From the NCBI GenBank assembly GCA_958348245.1, contig CATVYJ010000010.1, forward strand, positions 1 to 58,832: 58,832 bases of DNA, written 5' to 3'. Below are positions 8,293 through 16,933 of this stretch, in pieces. This stretch comes from an uncultured Veillonellaceae bacterium (GTDB taxonomy: Bacteria; Bacillota; Negativicutes; Veillonellales; Dialisteraceae). A program made the position numbers and the translations under genes. The first letter of the stretch is position 1, and each line of letters begins with the position of its first letter. The notes under the pieces are model-generated. The model was not told the origin of the DNA and did not search any database. It saw only the letters and a list, made by a program, of their open reading frames with translations.

Positions 8293-8407
8293 CCTGCCCC
8301 GTTCGGTTCTGCGGGTACCGAAGCGGCTCTTTTTCTCATGGCCGGACGATATCCCGGCGCGGGGCCGGGGAGCGGGTGGGAAGAAGGCCGCACAAATAAA
8401 GAGCGGA
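8293..8407 (+). repeat. Composite intergenic repeat, module D (copy a)
   Basis: Nearly identical to the reverse complement of 17673-17788 (GGCCGGACGATATCCCGGCG, GAAGAAGGCCGCACAAATAA). Relative to the core element it is inverted compared with copy 3, so modules shuffle independently. Confidence 0.75.
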
Positions 8408-8588
8408 CCCGCACACTTTGCGAATTTTTCACGCGTCTGCCATATGCGCCGCCAGTTCGAGGACTTCTGCAAAGAGAAAAAGGGTATCTCCGCCATAGAA
8501 AATCCGCTATGGACGGGAGGTCCTTTTTTCCGTTAGAGTAGAAAAAAGTCCGCGGACTCCGTGTCCGCGCTGCAAGGAGGTTATCACT

Positions 8589-9353
8589 ATGTCATACGCA
8601 CTCTGGGAGACGCTCCGCACCCTGCGGGACGATTACGAATGGGTGGAGCTTTCTCATTCTCTCAATAACGATACGCCGTACTGGTCCGGCATTCCCGACG
8701 GCTCTGTCGCCCTTGGCAGGACGGTTTTCGACTGGGGCAATCCCATGCTGGAATGCCTCATCCAGACGTTCCAGTTCCCCGGACAGTTCGGTACGCACAT
8801 TGATTTTCCCGCCCATTTCATCAAGGGCGCGGCCCCGTCCGACGCGTTCGGCACGGAGCACATGGCGTATCCGCTGTGTGTCATCGACGTGACGGCCAAG
8901 GTGAAAGAGGATATGCATTACGCCGTCACCGTGGACGACATCCGGGCGTACGAAGCGCAGTACGGCCCCATCCCGGACGGCGCGTTCGTGGCGCTCCGCA
9001 CGGACTGGAGCCGGCACTGGCCCGATATGGACGCCATGTCCGGCATCGCGGAAGACGGGAGCGAAAATTTCCCCGGCTGGTCGCTCCCGGCCCTGCGCTA
9101 CATTTACGAAACGCGGAACGCCGCCGCAAACGGCCACGAGACCTTCGACACGGACGCTTCCGCCGAAGCGGCGAAGGCGGGAGACCTGGCATGCGAGCGC
9201 TATGTTCTCGCCAAAGGCAAAGTGCAGATCGAAGTGCTGTGTCATCTGGACCGGGTGGCCCCCGCCGGCGCGCTCCTCTTCGCCGCATGGCCCCGCATCG
9301 AAGGGGCGACCGGCCTGCCCGCCCGGGTCTTCGCCATCACGCCGAAGCGTTGA
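8589..9353 (+). CDS. Cyclase-family (kynurenine-formamidase-like) metal-dependent hydrolase
   Basis: 254 aa, typical for the cyclase family (PF04199). The metal-binding signature FGTHIDFPAHF supplies His70, Asp72 and His76; a C-terminal EVLCHLDRV segment is also conserved in this fold. Members hydrolyse amides, such as N-formylkynurenine, or cyclise polyketides. The genuine substrate here is unknown, and no tryptophan-catabolic genes are nearby. ATG 8589 follows AAGGAGG. It is likely cytoplasmic and monocistronic. Confidence 0.8.
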   Translation: MSYALWETLRTLRDDYEWVELSHSLNNDTPYWSGIPDGSVALGRTVFDWGNPMLECLIQTFQFPGQFGTHIDFPAHFIKGAAPSDAFGTEHMAYPLCVIDVTAKVKEDMHYAVTVDDIRAYEAQYGPIPDGAFVALRTDWSRHWPDMDAMSGIAEDGSENFPGWSLPALRYIYETRNAAANGHETFDTDASAEAAKAGDLACERYVLAKGKVQIEVLCHLDRVAPAGALLFAAWPRIEGATGLPARVFAITPKR

Positions 9354-9457
9354 GCCTCCGGCGGCATGAAGCGGCTTCCGCGCCGCTTTTTTGCGTGCGG
9401 GCGATTTCCGCCGCGCATGATAGAATGAGGACAGAAGACACGAAAGGAGTGGGAGCG

Positions 9458-9831
9458 ATGCGGCGGCTTTTGTGGTGCGCGGCGCTGTGGGCGCTGCCTC
9501 TGACGGCGCAGGCGATGGATTCTGCCACGCTGCTGGGGCATCCCGCGCGGTATCGGGTGCTCTATGCGGACGAGACGGAGGCGGTGTACGCGGACATGGA
9601 CACGGTGCGGCGGACTATGCGCGGGGGACGCTGGCGGCGAATGTCCAGCGCTACGACGCGCGGATTTACGGCGATTTGACGGCGCGCACGTACCGCGTGG
9701 AGAAAAAGCTCCGCGAGGTGTACGACCGGGAGGGGCGGGTCATCGGCGGGCCGGCGTGGTGCGGTCCCCTGTCCCTGACGGGGGCGGCGCCGCTTTTCGT
9801 GAACCTGTACCGCGCGGCGGCGCGGACATAG
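9458..9831 (+). pseudogene. Small secreted protein, frameshifted
   Basis: Residues 1-20 form a clear signal peptide (MRRLLWCAALWALPLTAQA). The first frame runs to 9679 (73 aa), but sensible protein stops at about residue 55, inside a run of five G (9623-9627). The downstream part continues in another frame to the stop at 9831 (ANVQRYDARIYGDLTARTY, KKLREVYDREGRVIGG). One extra G restores about 124 residues. The motif VYADMDTVRR recalls small periplasmic adhesin-E-like proteins, a weak resemblance only. It is a decayed gene, a variable tract or a sequencing error. GAAAGGAG precedes ATG 9458. Confidence 0.6.
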
Positions 9832-9886
9832 GCGGGATATATGGCCAATATGCATGAGATATATGCATAACTATGCAGAAAACATC

Positions 9887-9915
9887 TTGACGGAATGCAT
9901 GGGGACTGGTAGGAT
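9887..9915 (+). promoter_or_regulatory. Promoter of the OmpM porin gene
   Basis: TTGACG (9887-9892), a 17-nt spacer and TAGGAT (9910-9915). The resulting 5' UTR is about 160 nt, long for this window, with no riboswitch recognised. Confidence 0.55.
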
Positions 9916-10083
9916 AGGCGTAAGCTTTTACAGATGTTTCACAGCGGTGAAGCGATGTTCTTCCTGTAAGAGCCGGGGAAAAGATGCCGCAGCGGCGCAG
10001 AGGAAACAAGGCCACTCTTGCCGGATGCTTCGGCGGACGCTCCCTCGAAAGAAGGACGACATTTCCAAAGGAGCGAAGAAAGC

Positions 10084-11358
10084 ATGAAAAAAATTCTCGC
10101 AATGGCAGCAGTCGCTGCTCTCGCCGCAGGCGCATCCGCCTACGCGGCAAACCCCTTCTCCGATGTGTCCACCTCCGACTGGGCGTATCAGGCAGTGTCC
10201 GATCTCTCCGATCAGGGCATCGTAGAAGGCTATCCGGACGGCACCTTCAAGGGCCAGACGAACATCACCCGCTACGAAATGGCGCAGATCGTAGCCCGCC
10301 TGATGGCGAAAGAAGACCAGTACAATGCGGAACAGCGCGCCACCATCGACAAACTGGCTGCTGAATACGCAGACGAACTGGACAGCCTCGGCGTACGCGT
10401 AAGCAACCTCGAAAAGAAAGTGGGCAACATCTCCTGGAGCGGCGATGCCCGTATGCGTTACCAGAAATTCACCAATGGCGATGATTCCTGGAACGGCCGT
10501 GTCCGCATCACTGCGAAGGGCCAGGTCAACGACAGCACCACCGTCGTAGGCCGCTTCACTTCCGGCAACGTGGACTTCAAAGATGACGACAGCGGCAACG
10601 TTTCCATGGACCGCATCTACGTGCACCATGAATTCGGCGACAAAGTGGGCCTGACTCTCGGTCGCTATGAAGTCGATATGGGCACGCAGGGCACCTGGCT
10701 CTATGGCAATGGCTTTGACGGCGCAGAAGCTCAGATCAACTTCAACGACAACTACAACCTGAAATTCGGTTTCGGCCGCTTCAAAGACGCCAAGGGCTAT
10801 GAAGATGAGGGTCTGGCTTCCATTTCCGGAGATGAATTCGGCAATGCGGAAGCATTCTACGCACAGGCGAAAGCGAACTTCGGCTTTGCCAAACTGGGCG
10901 TAGACTACTACACCACTTCCAGCTTCACGGGGTACTATTCGGATGATACCAAGTACACCGGCGATTCCTCTGTCTGGGGCGTGAACCTCCTCGTACCGGT
11001 CAGCGACTTCCGCGTCTTCGGCGACTACTACAAGGATACGGACGCGCAGGGCGATCCGCAGATCTGGGCGGCAGGCCTCGGCTACGGCGCGATGGATCTC
11101 AATAAACCGGGCTCCTTCGGCATCGACGTGGCGTACTACGATGTGGAAGAAGGCCTCTATCACTATGGCATGACCGGCCTCGACATCGACGATGCCATTT
11201 TCCTCCAGGACGGCAACTTCTGGCTCGCAACCGCTGATGTGGCTGTCATGAAGAACATGTACATCCACGGGGAATGGGCATTCGCTTACGACCGCGACAA
11301 CAGCTCGGAAGAAGATCTGGGCGACACCTGGGAAATCGCGCTGAACTACGTATTCTAA
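10084..11358 (+). CDS. ompM: OmpM-type porin with SLH domain
   Basis: 424 aa. Signal peptide 1-21 (cleavage after AYA), one SLH domain at about 23-76 (FSDVSTSDWAYQAVSDLSDQ, then GIVEGYPDGTFKGQ and the ITRYEMAQIVARL helix), a coiled-coil linker at about 80-112, then a 16-strand-type beta-barrel ending in ...NYVF. A terminal aromatic residue is typical of Bam substrates. In Negativicutes the SLH domain binds polyaminated peptidoglycan, so OmpM tethers the outer membrane to the wall and forms general diffusion pores. ATG 10084 is chosen over the upstream in-frame ATG because the signal peptide starts there. It has its own promoter and terminator. Confidence 0.93.
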   Translation: MKKILAMAAVAALAAGASAYAANPFSDVSTSDWAYQAVSDLSDQGIVEGYPDGTFKGQTNITRYEMAQIVARLMAKEDQYNAEQRATIDKLAAEYADELDSLGVRVSNLEKKVGNISWSGDARMRYQKFTNGDDSWNGRVRITAKGQVNDSTTVVGRFTSGNVDFKDDDSGNVSMDRIYVHHEFGDKVGLTLGRYEVDMGTQGTWLYGNGFDGAEAQINFNDNYNLKFGFGRFKDAKGYEDEGLASISGDEFGNAEAFYAQAKANFGFAKLGVDYYTTSSFTGYYSDDTKYTGDSSVWGVNLLVPVSDFRVFGDYYKDTDAQGDPQIWAAGLGYGAMDLNKPGSFGIDVAYYDVEEGLYHYGMTGLDIDDAIFLQDGNFWLATADVAVMKNMYIHGEWAFAYDRDNSSEEDLGDTWEIALNYVF

Positions 11359-11370
11359 GATTTCACAGAG

Positions 11371-11399
11371 AAAAAGACTTCCTTCGGGGAGTCTTTTTT
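11371..11399 (+). terminator. Terminator of ompM
   Basis: AAAAAGACT (11371-11379) pairs with AGTCTTTTT (11390-11398), with an inner CC/GG closing a TTCG-type loop. Confidence 0.9.
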
Positions 11400-11452
11400 G
11401 CGTGCCGGATTTGCGTCATACCGCGCGTTTTCTTTTTCCGCAGCGGATACAC

Positions 11453-11478
11453 GAAAAAGCCCGGAATCGGTTCGGGCC
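11453..11478 (-). terminator. Terminator of the alpha/beta hydrolase gene
   Basis: On the minus strand GCCCGAA pairs with TTCCGGGC (one bulged base), followed by TTTTT, a short distance past the stop codon. Confidence 0.7.
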
Positions 11479-11486
11479 ATTGCCGT

Positions 11487-12542
11487 TCATTCCGCGGCGA
11501 GAGATTTCGTGAAGAAGTCCGCCAGCTTGTCCACTGCGGGGCGGACGTACTCCATCTTGTCGTACATGTCGATGTGGGACGCGCCGGGGATGACGTACAC
11601 TTCCTTGTGCCCCTCGGGGAGCGCCGCGTAGAAGCGGTCGGTCTGCCATTTCGAGTCTGCACGGCTTCCCGCGATGAGAAGGACGGGCTGGGTGAGGAGA
11701 CGGCTGTTTTCGATGGCGGAGTAGGCCATTTTCGTGGCCTGACTGCGGTAGAGGAATCGGTTGTCCGCGCGGGGATGGTACGCCCGGGCGGTGCGGTAGT
11801 ATTCGTACCCTTCACGGAAAGAAGGGGCCGTATTTTCGTCCGGCTCGGGGCACATGTAGAGCGTCTTGAGAGGCGCGCCCTGCGCTTCTTTCGTCCGCTG
11901 GGCCGCCACGTCTTCGAGGATGCGGATCTGCTCTTCCACGGTGCGTCCGCCGAGCCAGCTCTCGCGGTTCGCCGCGCCGATGTCCGCGGCGGAGACGCCC
12001 GCTGCGGCCCGGATGCGCCGTTCCGTGGGGGCCGCGCCGATGACGTAGCCGCCGCCCGCGCAGAGGCCGAGCGCGCCGATACGCCCGGGGTCTACGAAGG
12101 AGAGCGTGTCCAGATAGTCGATGGCGTAGCGGATGTCTTCGATGCGTTCGTAAGGCATTTCCGAGTAGTAGGGCTCGCCCCCGCTTTCCCCGGCGTAGGC
12201 GGAGTCGAAAGCGAGCGTCACGAAGCCCCGCTGCGCGAGGAGGAAGGCGTAGAGCCCGGAGGACTGCTCCTTCACGCTCCCCGCGGGATGGACGGCGAGG
12301 ATGGCGGGGTATTTTCTGCTGGCGTCGAAGTCCGGCGGGAGGAAGAGATTGCCCGCGAGGACGATGTGATTGCTCCGGAGGAAAGTGACTTTGCGCACGG
12401 TGACGCCCGTGTCCTGCGGGACGGGGGTGACCGTGACGGCTTCGCTGGGGATGACGCCGGGCAGCGTGTCCGCGGCGCGGGCGGCAAGCGGCGAGAGGGC
12501 GAGCGCGGCGGCCAGCCCGAGGAGAAGAATACGTTTTTTCAT
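11487..12542 (-). CDS. Exported alpha/beta hydrolase, dienelactone-hydrolase-like
   Basis: 351 aa. Signal peptide 1-22 (MKKRILLLGLAAALALSPLA, then ARA). The nucleophile elbow reads GLCAGGGY, with Cys where serine is usual, as in dienelactone hydrolases. A candidate acid is in AGSRADSKWQ and the histidine in GASHIDMYD. This is a YcjY-like relative of the DLH/acetyl-xylan-esterase clan. The substrate is unknown; likely periplasmic. The frame is open upstream to 12689, but GGAG precedes the ATG at 12542 and the signal peptide starts there. Confidence 0.82.
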   Translation of the reverse strand: MKKRILLLGLAAALALSPLAARAADTLPGVIPSEAVTVTPVPQDTGVTVRKVTFLRSNHIVLAGNLFLPPDFDASRKYPAILAVHPAGSVKEQSSGLYAFLLAQRGFVTLAFDSAYAGESGGEPYYSEMPYERIEDIRYAIDYLDTLSFVDPGRIGALGLCAGGGYVIGAAPTERRIRAAAGVSAADIGAANRESWLGGRTVEEQIRILEDVAAQRTKEAQGAPLKTLYMCPEPDENTAPSFREGYEYYRTARAYHPRADNRFLYRSQATKMAYSAIENSRLLTQPVLLIAGSRADSKWQTDRFYAALPEGHKEVYVIPGASHIDMYDKMEYVRPAVDKLADFFTKSLAAE

Positions 12543-12710
12543 GAGCGGCTCCTTTCTGTCCATTCGTTGGGATTTCCTGTTGTCTGTATTGTAGAAGAAG
12601 CGGAACGGGGGAATCAATCTGGATTTCTGCGGCAATCCATAAGGAAATCTGATGGACGGGCCGGGCGGAAGAATTTGGCATGGGTCCATGCGGAATCTGC
12701 AAAAAGAGGA

Positions 12711-12739
12711 TTGACAGCGGGAAATGATGTTGTTATACT
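12711..12739 (+). promoter_or_regulatory. Promoter of the T-box operon
   Basis: TTGACA (12711-12716), 17-nt spacer, TATACT (12734-12739); transcription should start near 12746. Confidence 0.8.
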
Positions 12740-12745
12740 GGATGA

Positions 12746-12981
12746 TATCTCAAAAAAACACCTGTATCCAATGAGGAACGGGAGCCATGCAAGGGCGCAT
12801 TGCAGAGAGTCGCTGGGCGGTGAAAAGCGATAGGGACGCGCTTGTATGTACTCGCCCGGGAGTTCTTTTCCTGAACGGAGTAGGGAAAGCGCAGGCCTGC
12901 GTTATGGGCTTTGAGTACAATGCAGGGTGGTACCGCGTATGACGCCCCTGCCGGAAGTAAAAACCGGCAGGGCGTTTTTTT
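12746..12981 (+). promoter_or_regulatory. T-box leader, probably leucine-specific
   Basis: The conserved T-box AGGGTGGTACCGCG is at 12924-12937. It is preceded by stem I elements (AATGAGGAA at the base, GCAGAGAGT near the AG bulge and distal GGTGAAAAGCG). The terminator arms CTGCCGG/CCGGCAG with a long GC-rich stem and seven T follow (about 12942-12981). Folding stem I by eye places the specifier loop at 12844-12854. The best reading is CUC (Leu, 12851-12853), followed by a purine and the closing CCCG helix; UGU (Cys) is the alternative. The TGGT element predicts a tRNA discriminator base A, which fits tRNA-Leu. Uncharged tRNA should favour read-through into the lyase and TRAP genes. Confidence 0.85.
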
Positions 12982-13050
12982 ATTTCATTTTCAATCTGTT
13001 GGAGAGCATGGGGCCGAGGCCTGTCATACATCCAGAAGGAGGCAAGCAGC

Positions 13051-13914
13051 ATGGAAGCGGGAGAAAAACTGAGAGAACGACTATCGCAGGAGGATATCCT
13101 CGTCCTGCCGGGCATTTACGACGCGCTCACGGCGAAGATCGCGGTGGCGCAGGGGTTCGACGGACTGGTCATGGGGGGCTATGCCGTAGCGGCGTCCCGT
13201 CTGGGCCAGCCTGACGTGGGGTATCTCTCCATGACCGAGATGCGCGACGCGCTGCGCACCATCACCCGCGCGGTGGACGTGCCGGTGGTGGCTGACGGCG
13301 ATACGGGCTACGGCAATGCGCTCTGCGCGCGGCGCACGTTCCGCGAATTTGAATGGGCCGGCGCGGCGGCGGTGCTCCTCGAGGATCAGGTCTGGCCGAA
13401 GCGCTGCGGCCACATGGCGGGCAAGCAGGTGGTGGACGCGGAGCTCCACGCGAAGAAGCTCCGCGCCGTGGCGGATGACAAGCTCCACGATTCGACCATC
13501 CTCATCGCCCGCACGGACAGCCGGGCGGTGTATGGCCTCGACGCGGCCATCGAGCGGGGCAAGCTCTACCTCGACAGCGGGGCGGACGCGCTCTTCATCG
13601 AAGCGCCCCAGAGCGTGGAAGAGCTGGAGACCATCGGCAAAGCCTTCCCGGACACGATCCTCGTGGCGAACATGATCGAAGGAGGCCGCACGCCGAACCT
13701 CACGGCGAAAGATCTGCAGGACATGGGCTTCGACATCGTGTTCTGGCCGTGCACGGCGGTGTACTCCATCACGAAGGCGTTCTCGGAGATCATGCACGCG
13801 CTCCGGACGGACGGCAATACGCGGAATGTGGAAGACCGGATGATGCATTTCAGCGAGTTCAATCATTTCATCGGGCTCGACGCGTACAACGAGCTGGATA
13901 AGAAGTACAAATAA
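13051..13914 (+). CDS. Isocitrate-lyase/PEP-mutase superfamily C-C lyase (methylisocitrate-lyase-like)
   Basis: 287 aa. Signature DGDTGYGN at 82-89 binds Mg2+; KRCGH at 117-121 supplies the catalytic cysteine of the lyase branch, so this is a lyase rather than a phosphonomutase. Likely substrates are 2-methylisocitrate or a similar 2-alkylmalate (for example 2,3-dimethylmalate), giving pyruvate or glyoxylate plus an acid. There is no prpC or prpD nearby, so a role in the methylcitrate cycle is unsupported. It is the first gene after the T-box and is followed 40 bp later by a complete TRAP transporter, suggesting it degrades or processes the imported acid. AAGGAGG precedes ATG 13051. Confidence 0.82.
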   Translation: MEAGEKLRERLSQEDILVLPGIYDALTAKIAVAQGFDGLVMGGYAVAASRLGQPDVGYLSMTEMRDALRTITRAVDVPVVADGDTGYGNALCARRTFREFEWAGAAAVLLEDQVWPKRCGHMAGKQVVDAELHAKKLRAVADDKLHDSTILIARTDSRAVYGLDAAIERGKLYLDSGADALFIEAPQSVEELETIGKAFPDTILVANMIEGGRTPNLTAKDLQDMGFDIVFWPCTAVYSITKAFSEIMHALRTDGNTRNVEDRMMHFSEFNHFIGLDAYNELDKKYK

Positions 13915-13954
13915 ACGCGGGGCGGACCCGCGGAAGCAAGAAAGGATGATTCCC

Positions 13955-14986
13955 ATGAAGACGATGAAAAAGATGACGGCGGCCGCGCTGGCAGCGGCGG
14001 TGGTCCTGGCGATGGCGGGCTGCGGCGGCAGCGGCGACAAGGCTCCGGCGGCGAAGGCCGGGGGCGATCAGGCGGTGACGCTGAAGCTGGCGGCGGCGCT
14101 CCCCACGAGCCATCCGCTGGTACAGGCCATGGAGCAGCTGAAAACGAAAGCGGCGGAAAAATCCGGCGGCACCATCACCATCAATATTTATCCCGCGGGC
14201 CAGCTCTTCAACGATAAGAACATGAATGACGCCCTCATCTCCGGCGGCATCGACATGGGGCTGAATACGGTGGGCCGCTGGGCGTCCATCGTCCCGGCCA
14301 TGGACGTGTTCGACGTGCCGTTCCTCTTCCCGGGCTATGAAAAGGTCGATCAGGCCATCGACAACGGCCTGGGCGAAAAGCTCGGCGCGGAGCTGGAAAA
14401 GAAGGGCGTGCGCCCCCTCATCTGGGCGGACTACGGATTCGTCCAGTTTGCCAACAACGGCAAGCTCATCACGAAGCCGGAAGATTTTGAAGGCATGAAG
14501 ATCCGCGGATACAGCAAATTCTCCTCGGAGACCATCAAGGCCCTCGGCGCGTCCTCCGTCACCATGGGGGCGAGCGAAGTGTACATGGGCATCCAGCGCG
14601 GCACCATCGACGGCCAGACTTCGGGCACCACGGCCATGCGCGACCGCAAGATGTACGAAGTGCTGAAATACATGACCATCACGAACCACGCGTCGCCGGA
14701 ATTCATCGTGGCCATGAGCGACAAATCCTACAACCAGCTCTCCGACAACCAGAAGAAAGCGCTGAACGAAGCGTGCAAGGAAGTGCAGGACAGCATCCGG
14801 GCGAACGCCAAGGCGGAAGACCTGAAAGCGCTGGACGACCTGAAAGAGAAGGGCATGGAAATCTACGTCGTGCCCGAGAGCGAACTCCCCGCCTGGCAGG
14901 CCGCGACCCGTCCCGTATGGGATCAGTTCATCGAAGAGACGGGCGACCTGGGCAGAGAACTGGTGGACATCTGCACGAAGCAGTAA
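13955..14986 (+). CDS. dctP: TRAP transporter solute-binding protein (DctP family, lipoprotein)
   Basis: 343 aa. A lipoprotein signal with lipobox ending in AMAGC places the mature protein on the outer face of the inner membrane. The DctP fold follows, including IYPAGQLFNDKNMNDALISG, the binding-site region WADYGFVQFANNG and the conserved MKIRGYS. DctP proteins use an arginine at this position to grip a substrate carboxylate, so an organic acid is expected. ATG 13955 is preferred to ATG 13946 because the AAGAAAGGA ribosome site would overlap the earlier start. Confidence 0.92.
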   Translation: MKTMKKMTAAALAAAVVLAMAGCGGSGDKAPAAKAGGDQAVTLKLAAALPTSHPLVQAMEQLKTKAAEKSGGTITINIYPAGQLFNDKNMNDALISGGIDMGLNTVGRWASIVPAMDVFDVPFLFPGYEKVDQAIDNGLGEKLGAELEKKGVRPLIWADYGFVQFANNGKLITKPEDFEGMKIRGYSKFSSETIKALGASSVTMGASEVYMGIQRGTIDGQTSGTTAMRDRKMYEVLKYMTITNHASPEFIVAMSDKSYNQLSDNQKKALNEACKEVQDSIRANAKAEDLKALDDLKEKGMEIYVVPESELPAWQAATRPVWDQFIEETGDLGRELVDICTKQ

Positions 14987-15016
14987 TCTCCTGAATTTCC
15001 AAGAAAGAGTGATCCT

Positions 15017-15544
15017 TTGAAATCCTTTATCCGCATCTACGACCAGATCGTGGGGCTCGCGACGAAAATCGCCGGCGTCTTCGCAGGGGCGCTGGTGCTC
15101 GCGGTGGGCTTCATGATCGTCTATGAAATCATCGCCCGCGGCGTGTTCAATTCCCCCACGGAGTGGGTCACGGAAATCTCCACGTACTGCGTCATCATCG
15201 CGGGCTTCCTCGGCATGGGCGTCACCTACGCGGGGAAGAAACACATCCAGGTGGACATCCTCATTTCGCACCTCTCTCCGAAAGTGCGCTGCTGGATCGA
15301 GCTCGTGACGTGCGTGCTGGCGCTCTACTACAGCTACATCTTCGTCGTCGAAGGGTGGGCCATGACCATGCTCTCCATCGCCTTTGACAACCGCGCGCCC
15401 ACGACGCTCTCCACGCCGCTGTGGATTCCGCAGATTTCCATGCCTATCGGCCTCGCCATTCTGGGGCTCCAGATTTTCGGCACCATTCTCCACGACGCGC
15501 AGAAAATCGCCGACGGGCAGTATGAAGAGAAGGAGGGGAACTGA
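15017..15544 (+). CDS. dctQ: TRAP transporter small membrane subunit (DctQ)
   Basis: 175 aa, four predicted membrane helices (about 16-40, 48-68, 88-110, 133-155). It has the family pattern FMIVYEIIARGVFNSPTEWV near the first loop. The start is TTG at 15017 after AAGAAAGAG. The stop is directly followed by the dctM start, so the two membrane subunits are co-translated. Confidence 0.9.
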   Translation: MKSFIRIYDQIVGLATKIAGVFAGALVLAVGFMIVYEIIARGVFNSPTEWVTEISTYCVIIAGFLGMGVTYAGKKHIQVDILISHLSPKVRCWIELVTCVLALYYSYIFVVEGWAMTMLSIAFDNRAPTTLSTPLWIPQISMPIGLAILGLQIFGTILHDAQKIADGQYEEKEGN

Positions 15545-16822
15545 ATGCTCGCAGGATTTACCATACTCCTTCTGGTGCTGCTCTTCTCCGGCCTGCCGGT
15601 GGCCTTCTCGCTCGGCCTGGGCGGTGTGGCCGGCATGGTGCTCTTCCTCGGAGGCGACGGTGCGCTGGCGCAGCTCCCCATCATCGGATACAAATCTCTC
15701 GACGATTTCGTCCTCGTCTCCATCCCGCTGTACATCCTCATGAGCCAGATCCTGCTCACGGGCAAGGTGGGCAACGACCTCTTCGAGCTGGCCAATAAAT
15801 GGCTCTGCCATCTGCCGGGCGGCCTCGGCATTGCCACGGTCATCGCCTGCGCCATCTTCGCGGCCATCACCGGCTCTTCCGTGGCGTGCGCCGTCACCAT
15901 CGGATCCATCGCTATCCCGGAAATGCTCGCCCGCGGCTATGACCGCCGCGTCGTCCTCGGCACCGTCGCCGCCGGCGGGACGCTGGGCATCCTCATCCCG
16001 CCGTCCATCCCGATGATCCTCTACGGGGCCATCACGGACGAATCGGTGGGCAAGCTCTTCATGTCCGGCGTCGTCCCGGGCGTGCTCCTCATGTTCCTCT
16101 TCATCTGCGTCGTGGTCTACTCCTCGCGGAATCTGGAACGGCACGAAGCCGCGCCGTGGCACGAGCGCCTCTCCGCGCTCCGTCAGTCCATCTGGGGCCT
16201 GCTGCTCCCGATCATCGTCGTGGGCGGCATCTACACCGGCGTCTTCACCCCCACCGAAGCGGCGGGCGTGGGCACCGTGTACAGTCTCTTCATCACCTTC
16301 TTCGTGTACAAGACGCTGAAGCCGAAAGACCTGCCGGCCATCCTGAACGACACGGTGCAGACGAGCTGCATGATCTTCGCCATCATGATCGGCGCGAGCC
16401 TCTTCGGCTTCGTCCTCACCATCCTCGACGCGCCGCAGGCTCTCACGAACTGGGTGGCCGGTCTCGATCTGGGCAAGTGGGCGGTCTTCGTGGCCATCAA
16501 TATCCTGCTCCTCTTCCTGGGGTGCATCCTCGAGTCCATCTCCATCATCTTCATCACCCTGCCGATCCTCTTCCCGCTCATCATGCGGCTGGGCTTCGAC
16601 CCCATCTGGTTCAACGTGGTGATGCTGCTCAATCTGGAGCTTGCCCTCATCACGCCGCCGGTAGGCATGAACCTCTTCGTTCTGCAGGGCGTCAGCCCCG
16701 ACAGCAAGATGACCGATATCATCCGCGGCGTCGTGCCCTTCGGATGCATGATGGCTCTCGAAATCCTCATCCTCTGCTTCTTCCCGGAAATCGCCACCTG
16801 GCTTCCGAGCGTATTGAAATAA
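15545..16822 (+). CDS. dctM: TRAP transporter large membrane subunit (DctM)
   Basis: 425 aa, about 12 hydrophobic segments. Family motifs include GLPVAFSLGLGG near the N-terminus, the re-entrant segment AAITGSSVACAVTIG, GTLGILIPPSIPMILYG and GVFTPTEAAGVGTVYSL. With DctP and DctQ it forms a complete sodium-driven importer. The gene starts 1 bp after the dctQ stop and closes the T-box operon, with a terminator 9 bp downstream. Confidence 0.94.
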   Translation: MLAGFTILLLVLLFSGLPVAFSLGLGGVAGMVLFLGGDGALAQLPIIGYKSLDDFVLVSIPLYILMSQILLTGKVGNDLFELANKWLCHLPGGLGIATVIACAIFAAITGSSVACAVTIGSIAIPEMLARGYDRRVVLGTVAAGGTLGILIPPSIPMILYGAITDESVGKLFMSGVVPGVLLMFLFICVVVYSSRNLERHEAAPWHERLSALRQSIWGLLLPIIVVGGIYTGVFTPTEAAGVGTVYSLFITFFVYKTLKPKDLPAILNDTVQTSCMIFAIMIGASLFGFVLTILDAPQALTNWVAGLDLGKWAVFVAINILLLFLGCILESISIIFITLPILFPLIMRLGFDPIWFNVVMLLNLELALITPPVGMNLFVLQGVSPDSKMTDIIRGVVPFGCMMALEILILCFFPEIATWLPSVLK

Positions 16823-16830
16823 ATTCCGAA

Positions 16831-16858
16831 AAAGTCCGGCTCCGCGCCGGGCTTTTTT
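16831..16858 (+). terminator. Terminator of the lyase-TRAP operon
   Basis: AAAGTCCGGC pairs with GCCGGGCTTT (one G-T) around a short loop, with seven T. Confidence 0.85.
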
Positions 16859-16866
16859 TGCGGCGG

Positions 16867-16882
16867 TGTTCCACGTGGAACA
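16867..16882. other. parS: parS-like centromere site
   Basis: TGTTCCACGTGGAACA is a perfect 16-bp palindrome and matches the ParB-binding consensus TGTTNCACGTGNAACA at every fixed position. It lies in non-coding DNA just after a terminator, a usual place for parS. Sites of this kind cluster around oriC in Firmicutes. I found no second copy in the window. Confidence 0.8.
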
Positions 16883-16933
16883 GAGGCGGCGCGGAATGGT
16901 TTTTCTCATGCTGTGGAGGCATATTGCCTGGCT

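Larger units (their letters stand above)
7897..8588. other. 690-bp non-coding stretch with core repeat copy 2 and module D
   Basis: Holds the repeats listed separately. From about 8495 a CCATAG/CTATGG hairpin and a T-rich run look like a terminator remnant. A GGAGG ribosome site precedes the gene at 8589. No credible ORF. Confidence 0.65.

Noticed and set aside
9928..11268. 446-codon open frame on the minus strand
   Set aside because: Antisense to ompM; the plus strand has a signal peptide, SLH domain and barrel.
13051..13914. Naming the T-box operon enzyme PrpB of the methylcitrate cycle
   Set aside because: The lyase motif fits, but no other methylcitrate gene is linked and the tRNA-sensing control argues for a different role.
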